Made by a program: the position numbers and the translations under genes. Below are positions 16,844-25,783 of a stretch of DNA of 64,000 nucleotides, piece by piece. Position 1 is the first letter of the stretch, and every line of letters starts with the position of its first letter. The DNA comes from Thermoproteus uzoniensis 768-20 (lineage in GTDB: Archaea > Thermoproteota > Thermoprotei > Thermoproteales > Thermoproteaceae), in NCBI RefSeq assembly GCF_000193375.1, contig NC_015315.1:876622-940621 (forward strand), in the 5' to 3' direction. The notes below the pieces were generated by a model that did no database searches, was not told where the DNA came from, and was given only the letters and a program-made list of their open reading frames with translations.

Positions 16844-17740
16844 CTACTTCTCCTCCACTACGTAGTTCCGGAGCACGCCGATCTTCTCGACCTCGGCCTC
16901 CACCACGTCGCCTCCCTTGAGGAACTTGCCTCTGGGGAACCCGACGCCGGGAGGCGTCCCGGTGAATATGAGGTCGCCCGGCTTCAGCGTTATGCCCTGG
17001 GAGGCCCAGTATATGAGCTGTTGTACGTTGAAGATAAGCTCGGAGGTGTTGCCCCTCTGCTCCACCGCGCCGTTTACCCTGAGCTCCAGGCCTAGCTTGT
17101 TGGGGTCCTCTATCTCGTCCCTAGTCACTATGTAGGGCCCCACAGGCGCGGCTGTGTCCATGGACTTCCCCCATATCCAGTTGAGGCCGTACTGGGTGGC
17201 CGGGTACTGCCAGTCCCTAAGGGATATGTCGTTGCCGACGGTGTAGCCGAAGACGTAGTCCAGGGCCCTCTCGGGAGGTATGTATTTGCCCGGCCTCCCC
17301 AAGACGACTACGAGCTCCACCTCCCAGTCCATCTTCTCGACCACCTTGTGCTTGACTACGGGCTGTTCGTGGCCGACCAGAGCGTTGGGTAGCTTGGGGA
17401 AGAAATAGGGCTTGGGCGGGGGCTCGTGCCCCATCTCCTTGCCGTGCGATTTGTAGTTCACCGCGACGGCCAAGATCTTCTCGGGGTTGGGGACCGGGGG
17501 CTCCCAGACTATATCCTTGGGGCTGAGCTTAGCCTCCTCGGGCGCTCTGCGGGAGATATACTCGACTATCTCCAGCGCCGGCCTCCCGGCCGCTATGAGC
17601 TTCCTCATGTCGTGGAGGAAGTCCGGCGCCTCGTAGGCGTCGTAGACGAGCGTGTAGGCCTTGGGGAGATCCACCACGAATCCGTCGAGGAACAGTCCGA
17701 CTCTCCGCGCCTCGCCCTTCCTGAACGTCAACAACTTCAT
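16844..17740 (-). CDS. Fumarylacetoacetate hydrolase (FAH) family protein
   Basis: A 298-residue FAH-fold protein. The C-terminal catalytic domain (from about residue 85) shows AVNYKSHGKEMG, the metal-binding acidic residues in MDWEVELVVVLG, the GYTVGNDISLRDWQ core and GDLIFTGTPPGVGF. The family includes 2-oxo-hept-3-ene-dioate isomerases/hydratases, acylpyruvases and sugar-acid dehydratases. The ATG at 17740 follows a TATA-like CTTTTTTAG on the minus strand (17762-17770). It is the first gene of the operon with the alcohol dehydrogenase at 15845. Confidence 0.85.
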   Translation of the reverse strand: MKLLTFRKGEARRVGLFLDGFVVDLPKAYTLVYDAYEAPDFLHDMRKLIAAGRPALEIVEYISRRAPEEAKLSPKDIVWEPPVPNPEKILAVAVNYKSHGKEMGHEPPPKPYFFPKLPNALVGHEQPVVKHKVVEKMDWEVELVVVLGRPGKYIPPERALDYVFGYTVGNDISLRDWQYPATQYGLNWIWGKSMDTAAPVGPYIVTRDEIEDPNKLGLELRVNGAVEQRGNTSELIFNVQQLIYWASQGITLKPGDLIFTGTPPGVGFPRGKFLKGGDVVEAEVEKIGVLRNYVVEEK

Positions 17741-17770
17741 AGAGCAGTGTAACGAGGGTCTAAAAAAGTA

Positions 17771-18160
17771 CTAGGCCTGGCAGTAATACGTCGCTACTGG
17801 GTGGAGAAGGCGTGTTTCAAGCTCTTCGAACAAATGGTCTAGGACGCGCCCCCTCCGCCGCACGACGTTGGAGAAGTCGGAAATACCTCGACGCCCGCCG
17901 GCGCAGCGGCCTCAGCCCCGAGCGAGCGCCGCGTCTAGATTGGGGGCCGCCAGCCATTCACGAACCTCGCGTCGCATCGCCGAAGCCGCAAATCGTGGCC
18001 GTAAGCGCGCTAGGACGACGTAACCCGGCTGTGATAGACGCAGACGCTACGGCTGGGATGGGCGCCCCGGGCCGACGATCGCGGGACTCGGCCCCTACGC
18101 CTATAGAGGATGCCGAGGGACGGGCCGCCGGCGTCTTCGGCCCAGTCGGCGGGCGCTGGG
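17771..18160. other. Gene-free GC-rich stretch
   Basis: About 390 bases without a convincing gene. Open frames exist on both strands but have compositions typical of shadow frames (Arg, Pro and Ser rich) and no promoter at the right spacing. No repeat, tRNA or hairpin stands out. It may be decayed coding sequence between the FAH operon and the membrane/ATPase genes. Confidence 0.4.
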
Positions 18161-18700
18161 CTAGCCCCTCCTCTCCGCCTCCCTCCTCCTCAACAAGCCC
18201 CTCACTATCGCTATGTACATCACCAGTTTGGGGTAGTACCTGAATAGGTCTTCTCTCCCGGTCTCCCAAGCCTCCTTGTCGATAGCCTCGGCGATTCTCT
18301 CCAGCTCGGCCACGTCGTCCCACGTGTAGTCCTTGATGTCCTTATCCAGCAACTCGATCAGCCTTCTCCTAACCTCCTCGGTGTAGTACTTCGACTTTGC
18401 GAGGGGGACCAAAGCCCTAAGAGTTCCGCGCAACAGAACAGCCTCCGGCTCCGTTATGAGCCCCTTAGCGGCGAGGAAGTCTATCAAGGCGTTCTGGTAT
18501 CCGTAGAAGGCCTCCCTCACCTGCACAAGGCCCTTTGCCAACTCCTCCACACGCGCCTCGATCCTATCGATGCGGCCGCCGAGTTCTACCCTCACGGACT
18601 CAATTTTTCTGTCTAGCGTGTAGTAGAGTACTACGATCGCGATTACTACAAGCGGCGCCTGTGCTATGAGCGAGCTGACTACGAATCCGAGATCTATCAC
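18161..18700 (-). CDS. Membrane-anchored coiled-coil protein of unknown function
   Basis: A 179-residue protein with one N-terminal transmembrane helix (PLVVIAIVVLYYTL, residues 15-28), then a coiled-coil stretch (DRKIESVRVELGGRIDRIEA) and a helical cytoplasmic domain ending in basic residues. The GTG start at 18700 lies 20-30 bases from a TATA box reading GGCTTATAAGC on the minus strand (18720-18730). No known domain is recognised. It sits downstream of, and in the same direction as, the second ATPase gene, but 145 bases away with its own promoter. Confidence 0.6.
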   Translation of the reverse strand: MIDLGFVVSSLIAQAPLVVIAIVVLYYTLDRKIESVRVELGGRIDRIEARVEELAKGLVQVREAFYGYQNALIDFLAAKGLITEPEAVLLRGTLRALVPLAKSKYYTEEVRRRLIELLDKDIKDYTWDDVAELERIAEAIDKEAWETGREDLFRYYPKLVMYIAIVRGLLRRREAERRG

Positions 18701-18845
18701 GTAAGCCGCCGGCCTTCTCAGCTTATAAGCCTTATCCGCAACAGCCGCCGCCTAGAAACGCAAGCCGTCTGGGCGTCGCCCGCGGGGCCGTCATGTCTAT
18801 GGTAGAGGCGGCCGGACGGAGCCGCGGCCCGCACGTAGCGGGAAG

Positions 18846-19967
18846 CTATCTGAGGTACCGCTCGACGGCCCTCCGCACGATTGGGTCCGGGATCGAGTAG
18901 AGATCGCCGGCCTTTTCGAGGATCCCCATCTTCACCAGATAGTGGAGCAAGGCGGTGAAGTTCTTGTCGTCTATCTCGGCCCCCTCGCGGGCCTCGACCG
19001 CCATCTTTATCTCGGACCACCTCATCGGCCTCAACGCGACGGCCTTCAATATGGCGCGGTATCTCTCCTCGGCCCTCGACTTCAGCAGAAATCTCTCGAG
19101 CTCGGCCGCCTCCTGCCGCGCCGCCGTATCGGCTATCTCCTCCAGGCCGCCCGCGCCCGCGGTCCTCGCCCAGCCGTAGTAGGTGAGCCAGCCGATGATG
19201 CCGTCTAGGAGATCCACGGCCCTCTCCAGCTCCTCCTCGGGCGGGCTGATCCCGGCCTCGCCGAAGCCCCTCCTCAAGAAGTCGAGCGCCTGCTCTCTGC
19301 CCAGCCTCCTCGTCCTTATCTCGACTACGGCCCTCCCGTAGAGAGGTGACTCGGGGTCGTCTAGCCTCAAGATATCGTACACGAGGCCTATCTGCGAGCC
19401 CGTGACGATGGCCACCAGGTTGGGCAGATTGTCGTAGATATACGCCAACAGCTTGGCCAGCCCCACCCCAGCCCCTCTCAGCTCCTGCACCTCGTCTATG
19501 GCCACGGCCACCCGCTCGCCGGCTTCCTCGGCTACGCGGTCCACGGCCTCCAGCAACGAGGCCAAGTCGGCGCCTCCCCCGCTCCAGCTCAACGCCACAG
19601 ATAGGCCGTGCGCCGACACCGAGATCCCCCTCACCGAGCCGAGCGCCTGGATGAGCTTGTCCCTCAGGGAGGCCTCACGCCTGAGGAATTCCGTAAGGGC
19701 TCTGCCGAGCTCCGCCGCGAAGCCGCGCGCCGTGGCGCGGCCGGTCGCCAACGCGGCGCGTCTGGCGTCTATATAGATATGCGGCACGCGGAGGCCGTTG
19801 AGGAAGCTCCTCACCAGACTGGACTTGCCCGTCCGCCTAAGCCCCAACACGGCAGTGATGCGGCCTTTCTCATACCCCAGCCGCAACATACGGAGCTCCT
19901 CCTCGAAGTCGTAGAGCTCCTCAAGCGACTCCTTGGGCTCTAGCTTGAAGAGGGCTGGTACAACCAC
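18846..19967 (-). CDS. Archaeal AAA+/STAND-type P-loop ATPase, second copy
   Basis: A 373-residue relative of the ATPase at 6880. The Walker A is GLRRTGKSS (about 42-50), the Walker B is VAVAIDEVQE (about 153-162), a TGSQIG sensor follows, and a C-terminal winged helix contains MRWSEIKMAVEA and LHYLVKMGILEKAGDLY. The two proteins share the layout P-loop, DEAQE/DEVQE, LEDPDSPLFGR-like versus LDDPESPLYGR, and the winged helix, so they are clear paralogues. The GTG start at 19967 lies within repeated operator-like sequence. Function unknown. Confidence 0.75.
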   Translation of the reverse strand: MVVPALFKLEPKESLEELYDFEEELRMLRLGYEKGRITAVLGLRRTGKSSLVRSFLNGLRVPHIYIDARRAALATGRATARGFAAELGRALTEFLRREASLRDKLIQALGSVRGISVSAHGLSVALSWSGGGADLASLLEAVDRVAEEAGERVAVAIDEVQELRGAGVGLAKLLAYIYDNLPNLVAIVTGSQIGLVYDILRLDDPESPLYGRAVVEIRTRRLGREQALDFLRRGFGEAGISPPEEELERAVDLLDGIIGWLTYYGWARTAGAGGLEEIADTAARQEAAELERFLLKSRAEERYRAILKAVALRPMRWSEIKMAVEAREGAEIDDKNFTALLHYLVKMGILEKAGDLYSIPDPIVRRAVERYLR

Positions 19968-19998
19968 CAGTTACTGGTAGTACCACCAGTTAATAAAC
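19963..19998 (-). promoter_or_regulatory. Operator-like repeats at the start of the second ATPase gene
   Basis: ACCAGT-T-ACTGGT (19966-19978) is a 13-base palindrome, and the 11-base ACCACCAGTTA occurs directly repeated at 19963-19973 and 19982-19992. Alternating ACCAGT/ACTGGT half-sites thus span the region between a TATA-like TTTATTAA (minus strand, 19990-19997) and the start codon. The AGTTACT centre is shared with the operator of the paralogous ATPase at 7961. Confidence 0.65.
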
Positions 19999-20033
19999 AC
20001 ATGGCGCGGCCGGCCGTCCATACGTCGCCCGTA

Positions 20034-20396
20034 ATGCTAAAATTGGCGAATCGCCAAGCCTCCATGCGGAGGGCGCTAGCGGCTATGTTGGCCTTGCTCT
20101 CGGCGGGCTACGTTGCCGTGAACTTTGTGGGGTTGCCCGAGGCGTTGGTGGCCGAGAACCTGGCCTTCGCGGCCGTGTACGCGGCCTTGGCGGCGGCCAT
20201 CTGGCGGGGCGGCGGGCCTCCGGCGTACGCCGTCTTGCTTGCGGCGGCCGCCTTCAACGCCGGGAGGGTGTCCGAGGTGATCTGGTCGCCCGCCGTGGGC
20301 TTGGGCCCCCTCGCCGCCCAACACCTTCCGCTACTGGCGTATCTGGCCGTGGTGGCTGTGTTGGCCGCGGTCCAGATAGCCAGAAGCGGCCGGTAG
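20034..20396 (+). CDS. Small integral membrane protein
   Basis: A roughly 120-residue protein with about four hydrophobic helices (LAAMLALLSAGYVAVNFVG, NLAFAAVYAALAAAIW, AYAVLLAAAAFNAG, PLLAYLAVVAVLAAVQIA). ATG 20034 is taken as the start; ATG 20001 (next to the ATPase operator) and ATG 20064 (MRRALAAML) are alternatives in the same frame. It resembles short uncharacterised crenarchaeal membrane proteins. It is followed after 27 bases by a flavin reductase gene; no functional link is visible. Confidence 0.55.
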   Translation: MLKLANRQASMRRALAAMLALLSAGYVAVNFVGLPEALVAENLAFAAVYAALAAAIWRGGGPPAYAVLLAAAAFNAGRVSEVIWSPAVGLGPLAAQHLPLLAYLAVVAVLAAVQIARSGR

Positions 20397-20423
20397 CTTA
20401 TTTCTGGCGATATCGGCCAACAC

Positions 20424-20897
20424 ATGGCCTTCACTGGCGACTATCTGAGGAGGATAATGAGGCGCTACCCCACCGACGTGTCCGTCGTGACGACGGCCTA
20501 TAGAGGCGCCTTCTACGGCCTCACCGCCAACTCCTTCATATCCCTCTCCCTGAACCCGCCCCTAGTCCTCGTGGCCATAGACAAGAGGGCCAGGACGCAC
20601 GAGGCAGTCAAGGGATCCGGCGTCTACGCCGTCAACATACTTGCGCACGACATGGAGGAGATCGCCAGGAGGTTCGCCACGGCGCCGCCCGAAGAGCGGT
20701 TCAGAGACCTCAAGCTGGCGTTCGCGGCCACGGGAGTGCCCATACTGGCCGACGCCCTGGCCTACCTGGACTGCGAGGTCGTCGCCGAGTACCCTGGAGG
20801 AGACCACACCATATTTGTCGGCAGGGTGGTCGACGGCGCCGTGCTGAACGACAAGCCTCCGCTCATATACTACGACAGGGGATACCGGTCGCTTTGA
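20424..20897 (+). CDS. Flavin reductase-like domain protein
   Basis: A 157-residue FMN-binding split-barrel protein. RRYPTDVSVVTTAYRGAFYG, LTANSFISLSLNPPLVLVAI, and SGVYAVNILAHDMEEIARRF are the standard elements of the HpaC/HsaB flavin reductase family, which uses NAD(P)H to reduce FMN or FAD, often for a partner monooxygenase. No monooxygenase is adjacent here. The ATG start at 20424 follows a weak TATA-like CTTATTTC at 20397. Confidence 0.85.
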   Translation: MAFTGDYLRRIMRRYPTDVSVVTTAYRGAFYGLTANSFISLSLNPPLVLVAIDKRARTHEAVKGSGVYAVNILAHDMEEIARRFATAPPEERFRDLKLAFAATGVPILADALAYLDCEVVAEYPGGDHTIFVGRVVDGAVLNDKPPLIYYDRGYRSL

Positions 20898-20993
20898 CAC
20901 AATAGCAGGGGCTCTGGGCTGTGTAGCTCACGACGTCGCCGCAAGCCTCCCGGCCTTCAATTAAACCCCTCTGAAATTTGCCGCTGATAGCGG

Positions 20994-21788
20994 CTACAGC
21001 GAGCCCGGCATCGCGAACAGCAGTATGCTTTCCGTCGCGAAGGCCAGCGCCACGCCGGCCACCAACGACGCCCAGAACCTATAGCTGGTGAGCCCGCCCA
21101 GCTTGGGCAAGGCGCTGAGGTTGACGTGTAGCAAGGCGTATACAATAGAGGCCGTCGCCACGGTGTCGAGTGTGGCTATGAAGAGCCCTCCGCCGAGCCC
21201 CGTGTAGTATACAGCGGCCCCCGGGATCGCCGGCAGTCCGGCCAGGAGGGACAGACCCGCTATATACGCCGGCGAAGGCCTCGCGGCTCTATCCCCGAGC
21301 AACGGCCCAACTATGGCGAAGCCCTCTGTCGCGTTGTGGACGGCAAAGCCCACGGTGAAAAGCGCCGCCGAGGCCACGGCGCCTGCGAGGAGGCTGGCGG
21401 CTATGGCGAAGCCCTCGCCCACGTTGTGTATGCCGAGGGAGAGCGCCACTATAAACGCCGAGGCGGACGAAGGCGCCGCGCCCGCCCTAGCGCCCAGCCT
21501 CTCCGCCTTCGCAAAGACCACGAACGTCGCGACGAGGGCCGCAGTGGTAACAGCTACCGCCGCCAAGAAGTCCGGCAATGTGGCGGGCTTGGCCAGCCCC
21601 TCGACGTACTCAGACGCCTCGTGACCAGTCTCAAGGGCCAGATAGGCGAGGATCCCGCCGGCCATCGCCTGCAGAGTCCCCAGACTTTTTTGATCTAGCC
21701 TATACCTGGCGAGGTACATGGACCAGGCCCCTATTAACACAGTTATTCCAGCCAGGAACCCGTAGCCGATAGGCACCAGTTGGTCCAT
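20994..21788 (-). CDS. ZIP-family divalent metal transporter
   Basis: A 264-residue membrane protein with eight likely helices. The two metal-binding helices carry SLGIHNVGEGFAIA and FAVHNATEGFAIV, the HNxxEG signatures of ZIP zinc/iron permeases. The ATG at 21788 was chosen over an in-frame TTG 15 bases upstream because the TATA box (ATTTAAAAG on the minus strand, 21811-21819) lies about 25 bases before it. It should move Zn(II), Fe(II) or a related ion into the cytoplasm. The cytoplasmic His-rich loop seen in some ZIPs is short here. Confidence 0.85.
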   Translation of the reverse strand: MDQLVPIGYGFLAGITVLIGAWSMYLARYRLDQKSLGTLQAMAGGILAYLALETGHEASEYVEGLAKPATLPDFLAAVAVTTAALVATFVVFAKAERLGARAGAAPSSASAFIVALSLGIHNVGEGFAIAASLLAGAVASAALFTVGFAVHNATEGFAIVGPLLGDRAARPSPAYIAGLSLLAGLPAIPGAAVYYTGLGGGLFIATLDTVATASIVYALLHVNLSALPKLGGLTSYRFWASLVAGVALAFATESILLFAMPGSL

Positions 21789-21819
21789 CGCGGTATTCCC
21801 CAATATGTACTTTTAAATA

Positions 21820-22142
21820 TTAACAATGTTATTAGATCTTTTTAAAAACGATTTCGAAATTAAATTCGCTATGAACGCCGAAGGTCGGCAACAGTCTTTT
21901 ATATTTTCAACACTGATATCTTAAGCTATATCGTTCCGTAGCCATGTTAGAAAGCCTTATCGGGCGCCGGGTTAGGCTAGTGTTAGCCAGACGCAACCAA
22001 GTGCCGAGGCAGGTCTAGAGGTGGCGGAGGGGATCCTGCCCACATCGCGATAGGGCGCTGGCTAGCTATGGCGAGTGGGTGAGGCGGCGGAGAGGGAATC
22101 GGCCGTGGAGGCCAAACTTGTGTATAGTTAAAAGCGGGTTTT
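21820..22142. other. AT-rich intergenic region with promoters but no clear gene
   Basis: About 320 bases. A strong TATA-like CTTTTTAAAAACG (21838-21850) is followed 21 bases later by an ATG with a 17-codon frame. A second TATA-like TTTTATATTTTC (21896-21907) precedes an ATG at 21944 that opens a 24-codon frame (MLESLIGRRVRLVLARRNQV...) ending at 22018. These may be tiny peptides, gene remnants or the 5' part of a small RNA. Nothing is recognised further right. Confidence 0.3.
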
Positions 22143-22631
22143 TCATGCGCCGCGGCTTACCTTTTCGGCCTCCTTGATGACCTCGTCGTACGGCGGCTCG
22201 TTGCGCGGGTCGTCGCTGTGCCAGACGTACCTAATCGTGCCGCTCGGGTCGACAATGTAGACGGCTCTCTTGGCTAGGTGGAAGAGCGGCAGGCCGAGCA
22301 GGTTCGCCTGGACCACGTCGTACATGCCTATCACTATCCTGTTGTAGTCGGAGAGAAGCGTGAAGTTGAGCTTGTTGGCGTCCTTAAATGCCTTGAGCGC
22401 GAACGGGCTGTCCACCGAGATCGCCAACACCTCGGCGTTGGCCTTGTTCAGAAGCGCCATCTTGTCGCGGAACGTGCACAGCTCCTTGGTACATACCGAG
22501 GTGAAGGCGCCGGGGAAGAAGAGGAGCACCACGGGCCTCCCCCTCTTCAACACCTCGGACAGCCGCACCGGCTTCAGCTCCTCGCTGAGTAGCTCGAAAT
22601 CCGGAGCCTTGTCGCCTACTTTGAGCACCAT
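22143..22631 (-). CDS. Peroxiredoxin (AhpC/TSA family)
   Basis: A 162-residue thiol peroxidase. The peroxidatic cysteine is C47 in FFPGAFTSVCTKELC, with C52 five residues on, the spacing of Bcp/PrxQ-type enzymes in which the second cysteine can resolve the sulfenic acid. The fold continues with AISVDSPFALKAF and AVYIVDPSGTIRYVW. ATG 22631 was chosen over an upstream in-frame start because TATA-like GTTTAAAAATG (minus strand, 22648-22659) is about 20 bases before it. It would remove H2O2 or organic peroxides, useful in an aerobe. Confidence 0.9.
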   Translation of the reverse strand: MVLKVGDKAPDFELLSEELKPVRLSEVLKRGRPVVLLFFPGAFTSVCTKELCTFRDKMALLNKANAEVLAISVDSPFALKAFKDANKLNFTLLSDYNRIVIGMYDVVQANLLGLPLFHLAKRAVYIVDPSGTIRYVWHSDDPRNEPPYDEVIKEAEKVSRGA

Positions 22632-22774
22632 AGCCGTGCGTCGATGGACATTTTTAAACATTGGTCCACAACGTTATCACGGCGATAAGATCTCCGAAGA
22701 ACGGCAGACGCCTCCGCGACGGCCGCGTGGCTTCAAAAGTAAAGATATAAACTCAACAAAGTATATTGATCTGA

Positions 22775-22789
22775 TTTAATTATATATTT
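22775..22789 (+). promoter_or_regulatory. TATA box of lipA
   Basis: TTTAATTATATATTT lies 11-25 bases before the lipA start in an otherwise AT-rich 60-base spacer, a strong archaeal promoter for a leaderless or very short-leader transcript. Confidence 0.5.
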
Positions 22790-22799
22790 CGCTTAGGTT

Positions 22800-23672
22800 A
22801 TGCTTCCGCCTTGGCTCGCCACGACAGCCGGCGATTATGGGTCTATCTCGAGGATCAGGCAAGCCCTCAACCGCTACGGGCTCTACACGGTATGCGAGGG
22901 CGCCCGGTGCCCCAACATATTTAGATGCTGGGGCGAGGGCACCGCGACGTTCATGATACTTGGGGAGGTCTGCACCAGGTCTTGCAGGTTCTGCTCGGTG
23001 CGCACCGGGGATCCCAGAGGCCTCGTCGATATGGGCGAGGCCGAGAGGCTCGCCAAAGCCGTCAAGGAGCTGGGGTTGCGGTACGTGGTGGTGACCTCGG
23101 TGGCGAGGGACGATCTGCCCGACGGAGGGGCCTCCGCCTTCGCCGAGGCGGTGAGGTTGCTGAAGGGCGCCGGCGCGTTGGTCGAGGTGTTGGTGCCCGA
23201 CTTCGGGGGGAGCGCCGAGGCGGTAGCCGCAGTGGTGAGGTCGGGACCCGACGTCTTCGCGCACAACATCGAGACCGTGCGGCGGCTGACCCCCTCGGTG
23301 AGAGACAGGAGGGCGGGCTACGACAGGTCTCTGGCCGTCTTGAGGGCCGCCAAGGAGTTCGGGGCGCCCTTGACCAAGTCGGGCCTCATGTTGGGCCTAG
23401 GCGAGACCTTCGAGGAGGTAGTGGAGGCCCTCGACGATCTGCGGAGGGCGGACGTGGACATAGTCACAATAGGGCAGTACATAAGGCCGACCGGCTCCCC
23501 GAGGCACATCAAGCCGGCTAGATACGTCACGCCCGAGGAGTTCGAGAAGCTGGGCGATGTCGCCAGGGCCATGGGGTTCAAGGCCGTGGCGTCGGGGCCG
23601 TTGGTGAGGAGCTCCTACATGGCGGCCGAGTTATATAGGGAGGCCTTGAGGAATATAGTATACATAAGTTAA
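22800..23672 (+). CDS. lipA: Lipoyl synthase (radical SAM)
   Basis: A 290-residue radical-SAM enzyme that inserts two sulfurs into protein-bound octanoyl groups. Both iron-sulfur clusters are accounted for: the auxiliary cluster by C32, C37 and C43 (CEGARCPNIFRC) with the closing serine in VRSSYMA near the C-terminus, and the radical-SAM cluster by C58, C62 and C65 (CTRSCRFC). FAHNIETVRRL and TKSGLMLGLGET are further LipA signatures. It opens the 2-oxoacid dehydrogenase locus; E2 encoded at 25783 is the obvious substrate, after octanoylation by LipB at 28319. Confidence 0.95.
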   Translation: MLPPWLATTAGDYGSISRIRQALNRYGLYTVCEGARCPNIFRCWGEGTATFMILGEVCTRSCRFCSVRTGDPRGLVDMGEAERLAKAVKELGLRYVVVTSVARDDLPDGGASAFAEAVRLLKGAGALVEVLVPDFGGSAEAVAAVVRSGPDVFAHNIETVRRLTPSVRDRRAGYDRSLAVLRAAKEFGAPLTKSGLMLGLGETFEEVVEALDDLRRADVDIVTIGQYIRPTGSPRHIKPARYVTPEEFEKLGDVARAMGFKAVASGPLVRSSYMAAELYREALRNIVYIS

Positions 23673-23674
23673 AA

Positions 23675-23686
23675 CTTATATATTAA
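23675..23686 (+). promoter_or_regulatory. TATA box of the 2-oxoacid dehydrogenase operon
   Basis: CTTATATATTAA lies 17-28 bases before the E1 alpha GTG start, so the dehydrogenase genes probably have their own promoter besides any read-through from lipA. Confidence 0.5.
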
Positions 23687-23702
23687 TTTCGATTTAGCTA
23701 GT

Positions 23703-24821
23703 GTGTTGGAAACAAATTTAGAAATTCCTAGACAGTATAGAACAGAAGTTAAACAGCCGCAGATCTTCAGAGTGCTCGGCCAAGACGGCGAGCCCAACGA
23801 GGCCTACGAGATAGGCTATAAGCCGACCGAGGGCGAGCTGGCCAAGGCGTATAGGTGGATGGTGGTCGGCAGGACTCTCGACAAGTACGCCTTGATGTAC
23901 CACAGGATGGGCAAGGTGAGGTCCACCTACGGGCCTCACGAGGGGCACGAGGCCGCGGACGCCGGCACGGCGCTGGCGCTCAGGCCGGAGGACTGGGTGG
24001 CGCCGCACTACAGGAACTTGACTCTCGTCATCGCCCGCGGCGTCCCGCTGGAGGTTATATGGGCCAAGTTCTTCGCCAAGTCCGGCGACCCCGACAAGGG
24101 CAGGAACCTCACGATCGAGTGGGGCGGCTTCAAGAAATGGCGCATTCTGTCGATTGGCGCCCCTATAGGCCACCAGTACGTGTACGCGGCTGGGTTCGCC
24201 TACGCGCTGAGGTATATGAAGAGGGACGAGGTGGTGGCGGCCTACATCGGCGACGGCGGCACCTCGACCGGCGGCTTCCACGCAGGCTTGAACTTCGCCG
24301 GGGTCTACAAGGTCCCCGCGGCGTTCTTCATCTACAACAACCAATACGCCATATCCATGCCGGTGGCCAGACAGACCGCGGTGGAGCGGCTGGCGACCAA
24401 GGCGGCGGCATACGGGATAGAGGGCGTCTCGGCCGACGGTATGGATCTCCTGGCGGTTGTCAAGACGGCCAAATGGGCGGTCGAGAAGGCGAGGCGCGGG
24501 GAGCCAGCGTTGGTGGAGTACGTGATGTACCGCTTCGGCCCCCACACCACGGCCGACGATCCCCTGACCAGGTATAGGGACCAGAAGGAGGTTGAGGAGT
24601 GGAGGCGTTGGGATCCTCTGGCCAGGCTGGAGCGCTTCCTGATAAGGTCGGGGATATACAGCGAGAGCGACGTGAGGACTATCTGGGAGGAGGCGGAGAG
24701 GGAGGTCAAGGAGGCCGCCAAGGCGGCGGAGGCAATGCCCGACGTGCCCGTCGAGGAGGCGGTAAGGGACGTCTACAGCTTCGTCCCCAAGTCGCTCCAG
24801 GAATGGCTGGGGGAGCTATGA
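23703..24821 (+). CDS. 2-oxoacid (pyruvate-type) dehydrogenase E1 component, alpha subunit
   Basis: A 372-residue thiamine-diphosphate enzyme subunit. The TPP/Mg motif runs from [16 protein letters not shown] to [11 protein letters not shown] (about residues 182-217, the GDG...NN pattern), and [15 protein letters not shown] and [12 protein letters not shown] match E1 alpha of pyruvate or branched-chain oxoacid dehydrogenases. The GTG at 23703 follows the TATA box above. It forms E1 with the beta subunit, whose ATG overlaps this stop (ATGA). The E1 substrate (pyruvate or branched-chain oxoacid) cannot be decided from sequence alone. Confidence 0.9.
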   Translation: MLETNLEIPRQYRTEVKQPQIFRVLGQDGEPNEAYEIGYKPTEGELAKAYRWMVVGRTLDKYALMYHRMGKVRSTYGPHEGHEAADAGTALALRPEDWVAPHYRNLTLVIARGVPLEVIWAKFFAKSGDPDKGRNLTIEWGGFKKWRILSIGAPIGHQYVYAAGFAYALRYMKRDEVVAAYIGDGGTSTGGFHAGLNFAGVYKVPAAFFIYNNQYAISMPVARQTAVERLATKAAAYGIEGVSADGMDLLAVVKTAKWAVEKARRGEPALVEYVMYRFGPHTTADDPLTRYRDQKEVEEWRRWDPLARLERFLIRSGIYSESDVRTIWEEAEREVKEAAKAAEAMPDVPVEEAVRDVYSFVPKSLQEWLGEL

Positions 24822-25783
24822 TCGCCAATATGGCCAAGGCCATAAACATGGCGTTGCACGAGGAGATGGCGAGGGACGAGCGGGTTGTCGTGTTGGGCGA
24901 GGACGTGGGGAGGAGAGGCGGCGTCTTCCTCGTGACCGAGGGGCTCTACGAGAGGTTCGGCCCCGAGAGGGTGATAGACACGCCGCTCAACGAGGGCGGC
25001 ATATTGGGCTTCGCGCTGGGGATGGCCATGGCCGGGCTGAAGCCGGTCGCCGAGATACAGTTCGTGGACTTCATATGGACCGGCGCCGACGAGCTTCTGA
25101 ACCACATAGCGAAGCTCAGGTATAGATCCGGCGGCGAGTACAAGGCTCCGCTGGTCGTCAGAGCGCCGGTGGGCTCGGGCGTCAAGAGCGGGCTGTACCA
25201 CAGCCAGAGCCCCGAGGCCGTGTTCGTCCACACGCCGGGCCTGGTCGTGGTCATGCCGTCGACGCCCTACAACGCCAAGGGGTTGCTCAAGGCGGCCATA
25301 AGGGGGGACGACCCGGTCGTCTTCCTCGAGCCGAAGATACTCTACAGATCGCCGAGGGAGGAGATCCCCGACGGGGACTACGTGGTCGAGATAGGGAAGG
25401 CCAGAGTGGCCAGGGAGGGCGACGACGTCACGGTAGTGGCCTACGGGGCGATGGTCCACAGAGCGTTGGAGGCGGCCGAGAAGGCCAAGGCGTCTGTGGA
25501 GGTCGTAGACCTGCTCACGCTCAACCCTATGGACGTCGACGCGGTCCTCAAGAGCGTGTCGAAGACCGGGAGGCTGGTTGTGGCCTACGACGCGCCCAAG
25601 ACCGCCGGGCTCGGCGCAGAGGTGGCCGCCGTAGTCGCCGAGAAGGCCTTGGACAAGCTCGCGGCGCCTGTCGTGAGGGTGGCGGGTCCCGACGTGCCGC
25701 AGAGCCCCGTGGCCCACGACGCCATCTACGCGCCGACGGTCGAGCGTATATTGAAGGCGATAGAAAAGGTGATGGCGTACTGA
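24818..25783 (+). CDS. 2-oxoacid dehydrogenase E1 component, beta subunit
   Basis: A 321-residue transketolase-type subunit. [39 protein letters not shown] (with the catalytic-site glutamate) and [20 protein letters not shown] are E1 beta signatures, and a transketolase C-terminal domain follows from about residue 195. ATG 24818 overlaps the E1 alpha stop, and its own stop overlaps the E2 start (TGATG), so translation of E1 alpha, E1 beta and E2 is coupled. Confidence 0.95.
   Translation: MIANMAKAINMALHEEMARDERVVVLGEDVGRRGGVFLVTEGLYERFGPERVIDTPLNEGGILGFALGMAMAGLKPVAEIQFVDFIWTGADELLNHIAKLRYRSGGEYKAPLVVRAPVGSGVKSGLYHSQSPEAVFVHTPGLVVVMPSTPYNAKGLLKAAIRGDDPVVFLEPKILYRSPREEIPDGDYVVEIGKARVAREGDDVTVVAYGAMVHRALEAAEKAKASVEVVDLLTLNPMDVDAVLKSVSKTGRLVVAYDAPKTAGLGAEVAAVVAEKALDKLAAPVVRVAGPDVPQSPVAHDAIYAPTVERILKAIEKVMAY

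Noticed and set aside
17812-18243. A 143-codon plus-strand frame in the gap at 17.8-18.2 kb
   Set aside because: Composition is Ser/Arg/Pro rich without any motif, and it runs into the end of the opposing membrane coiled-coil gene.
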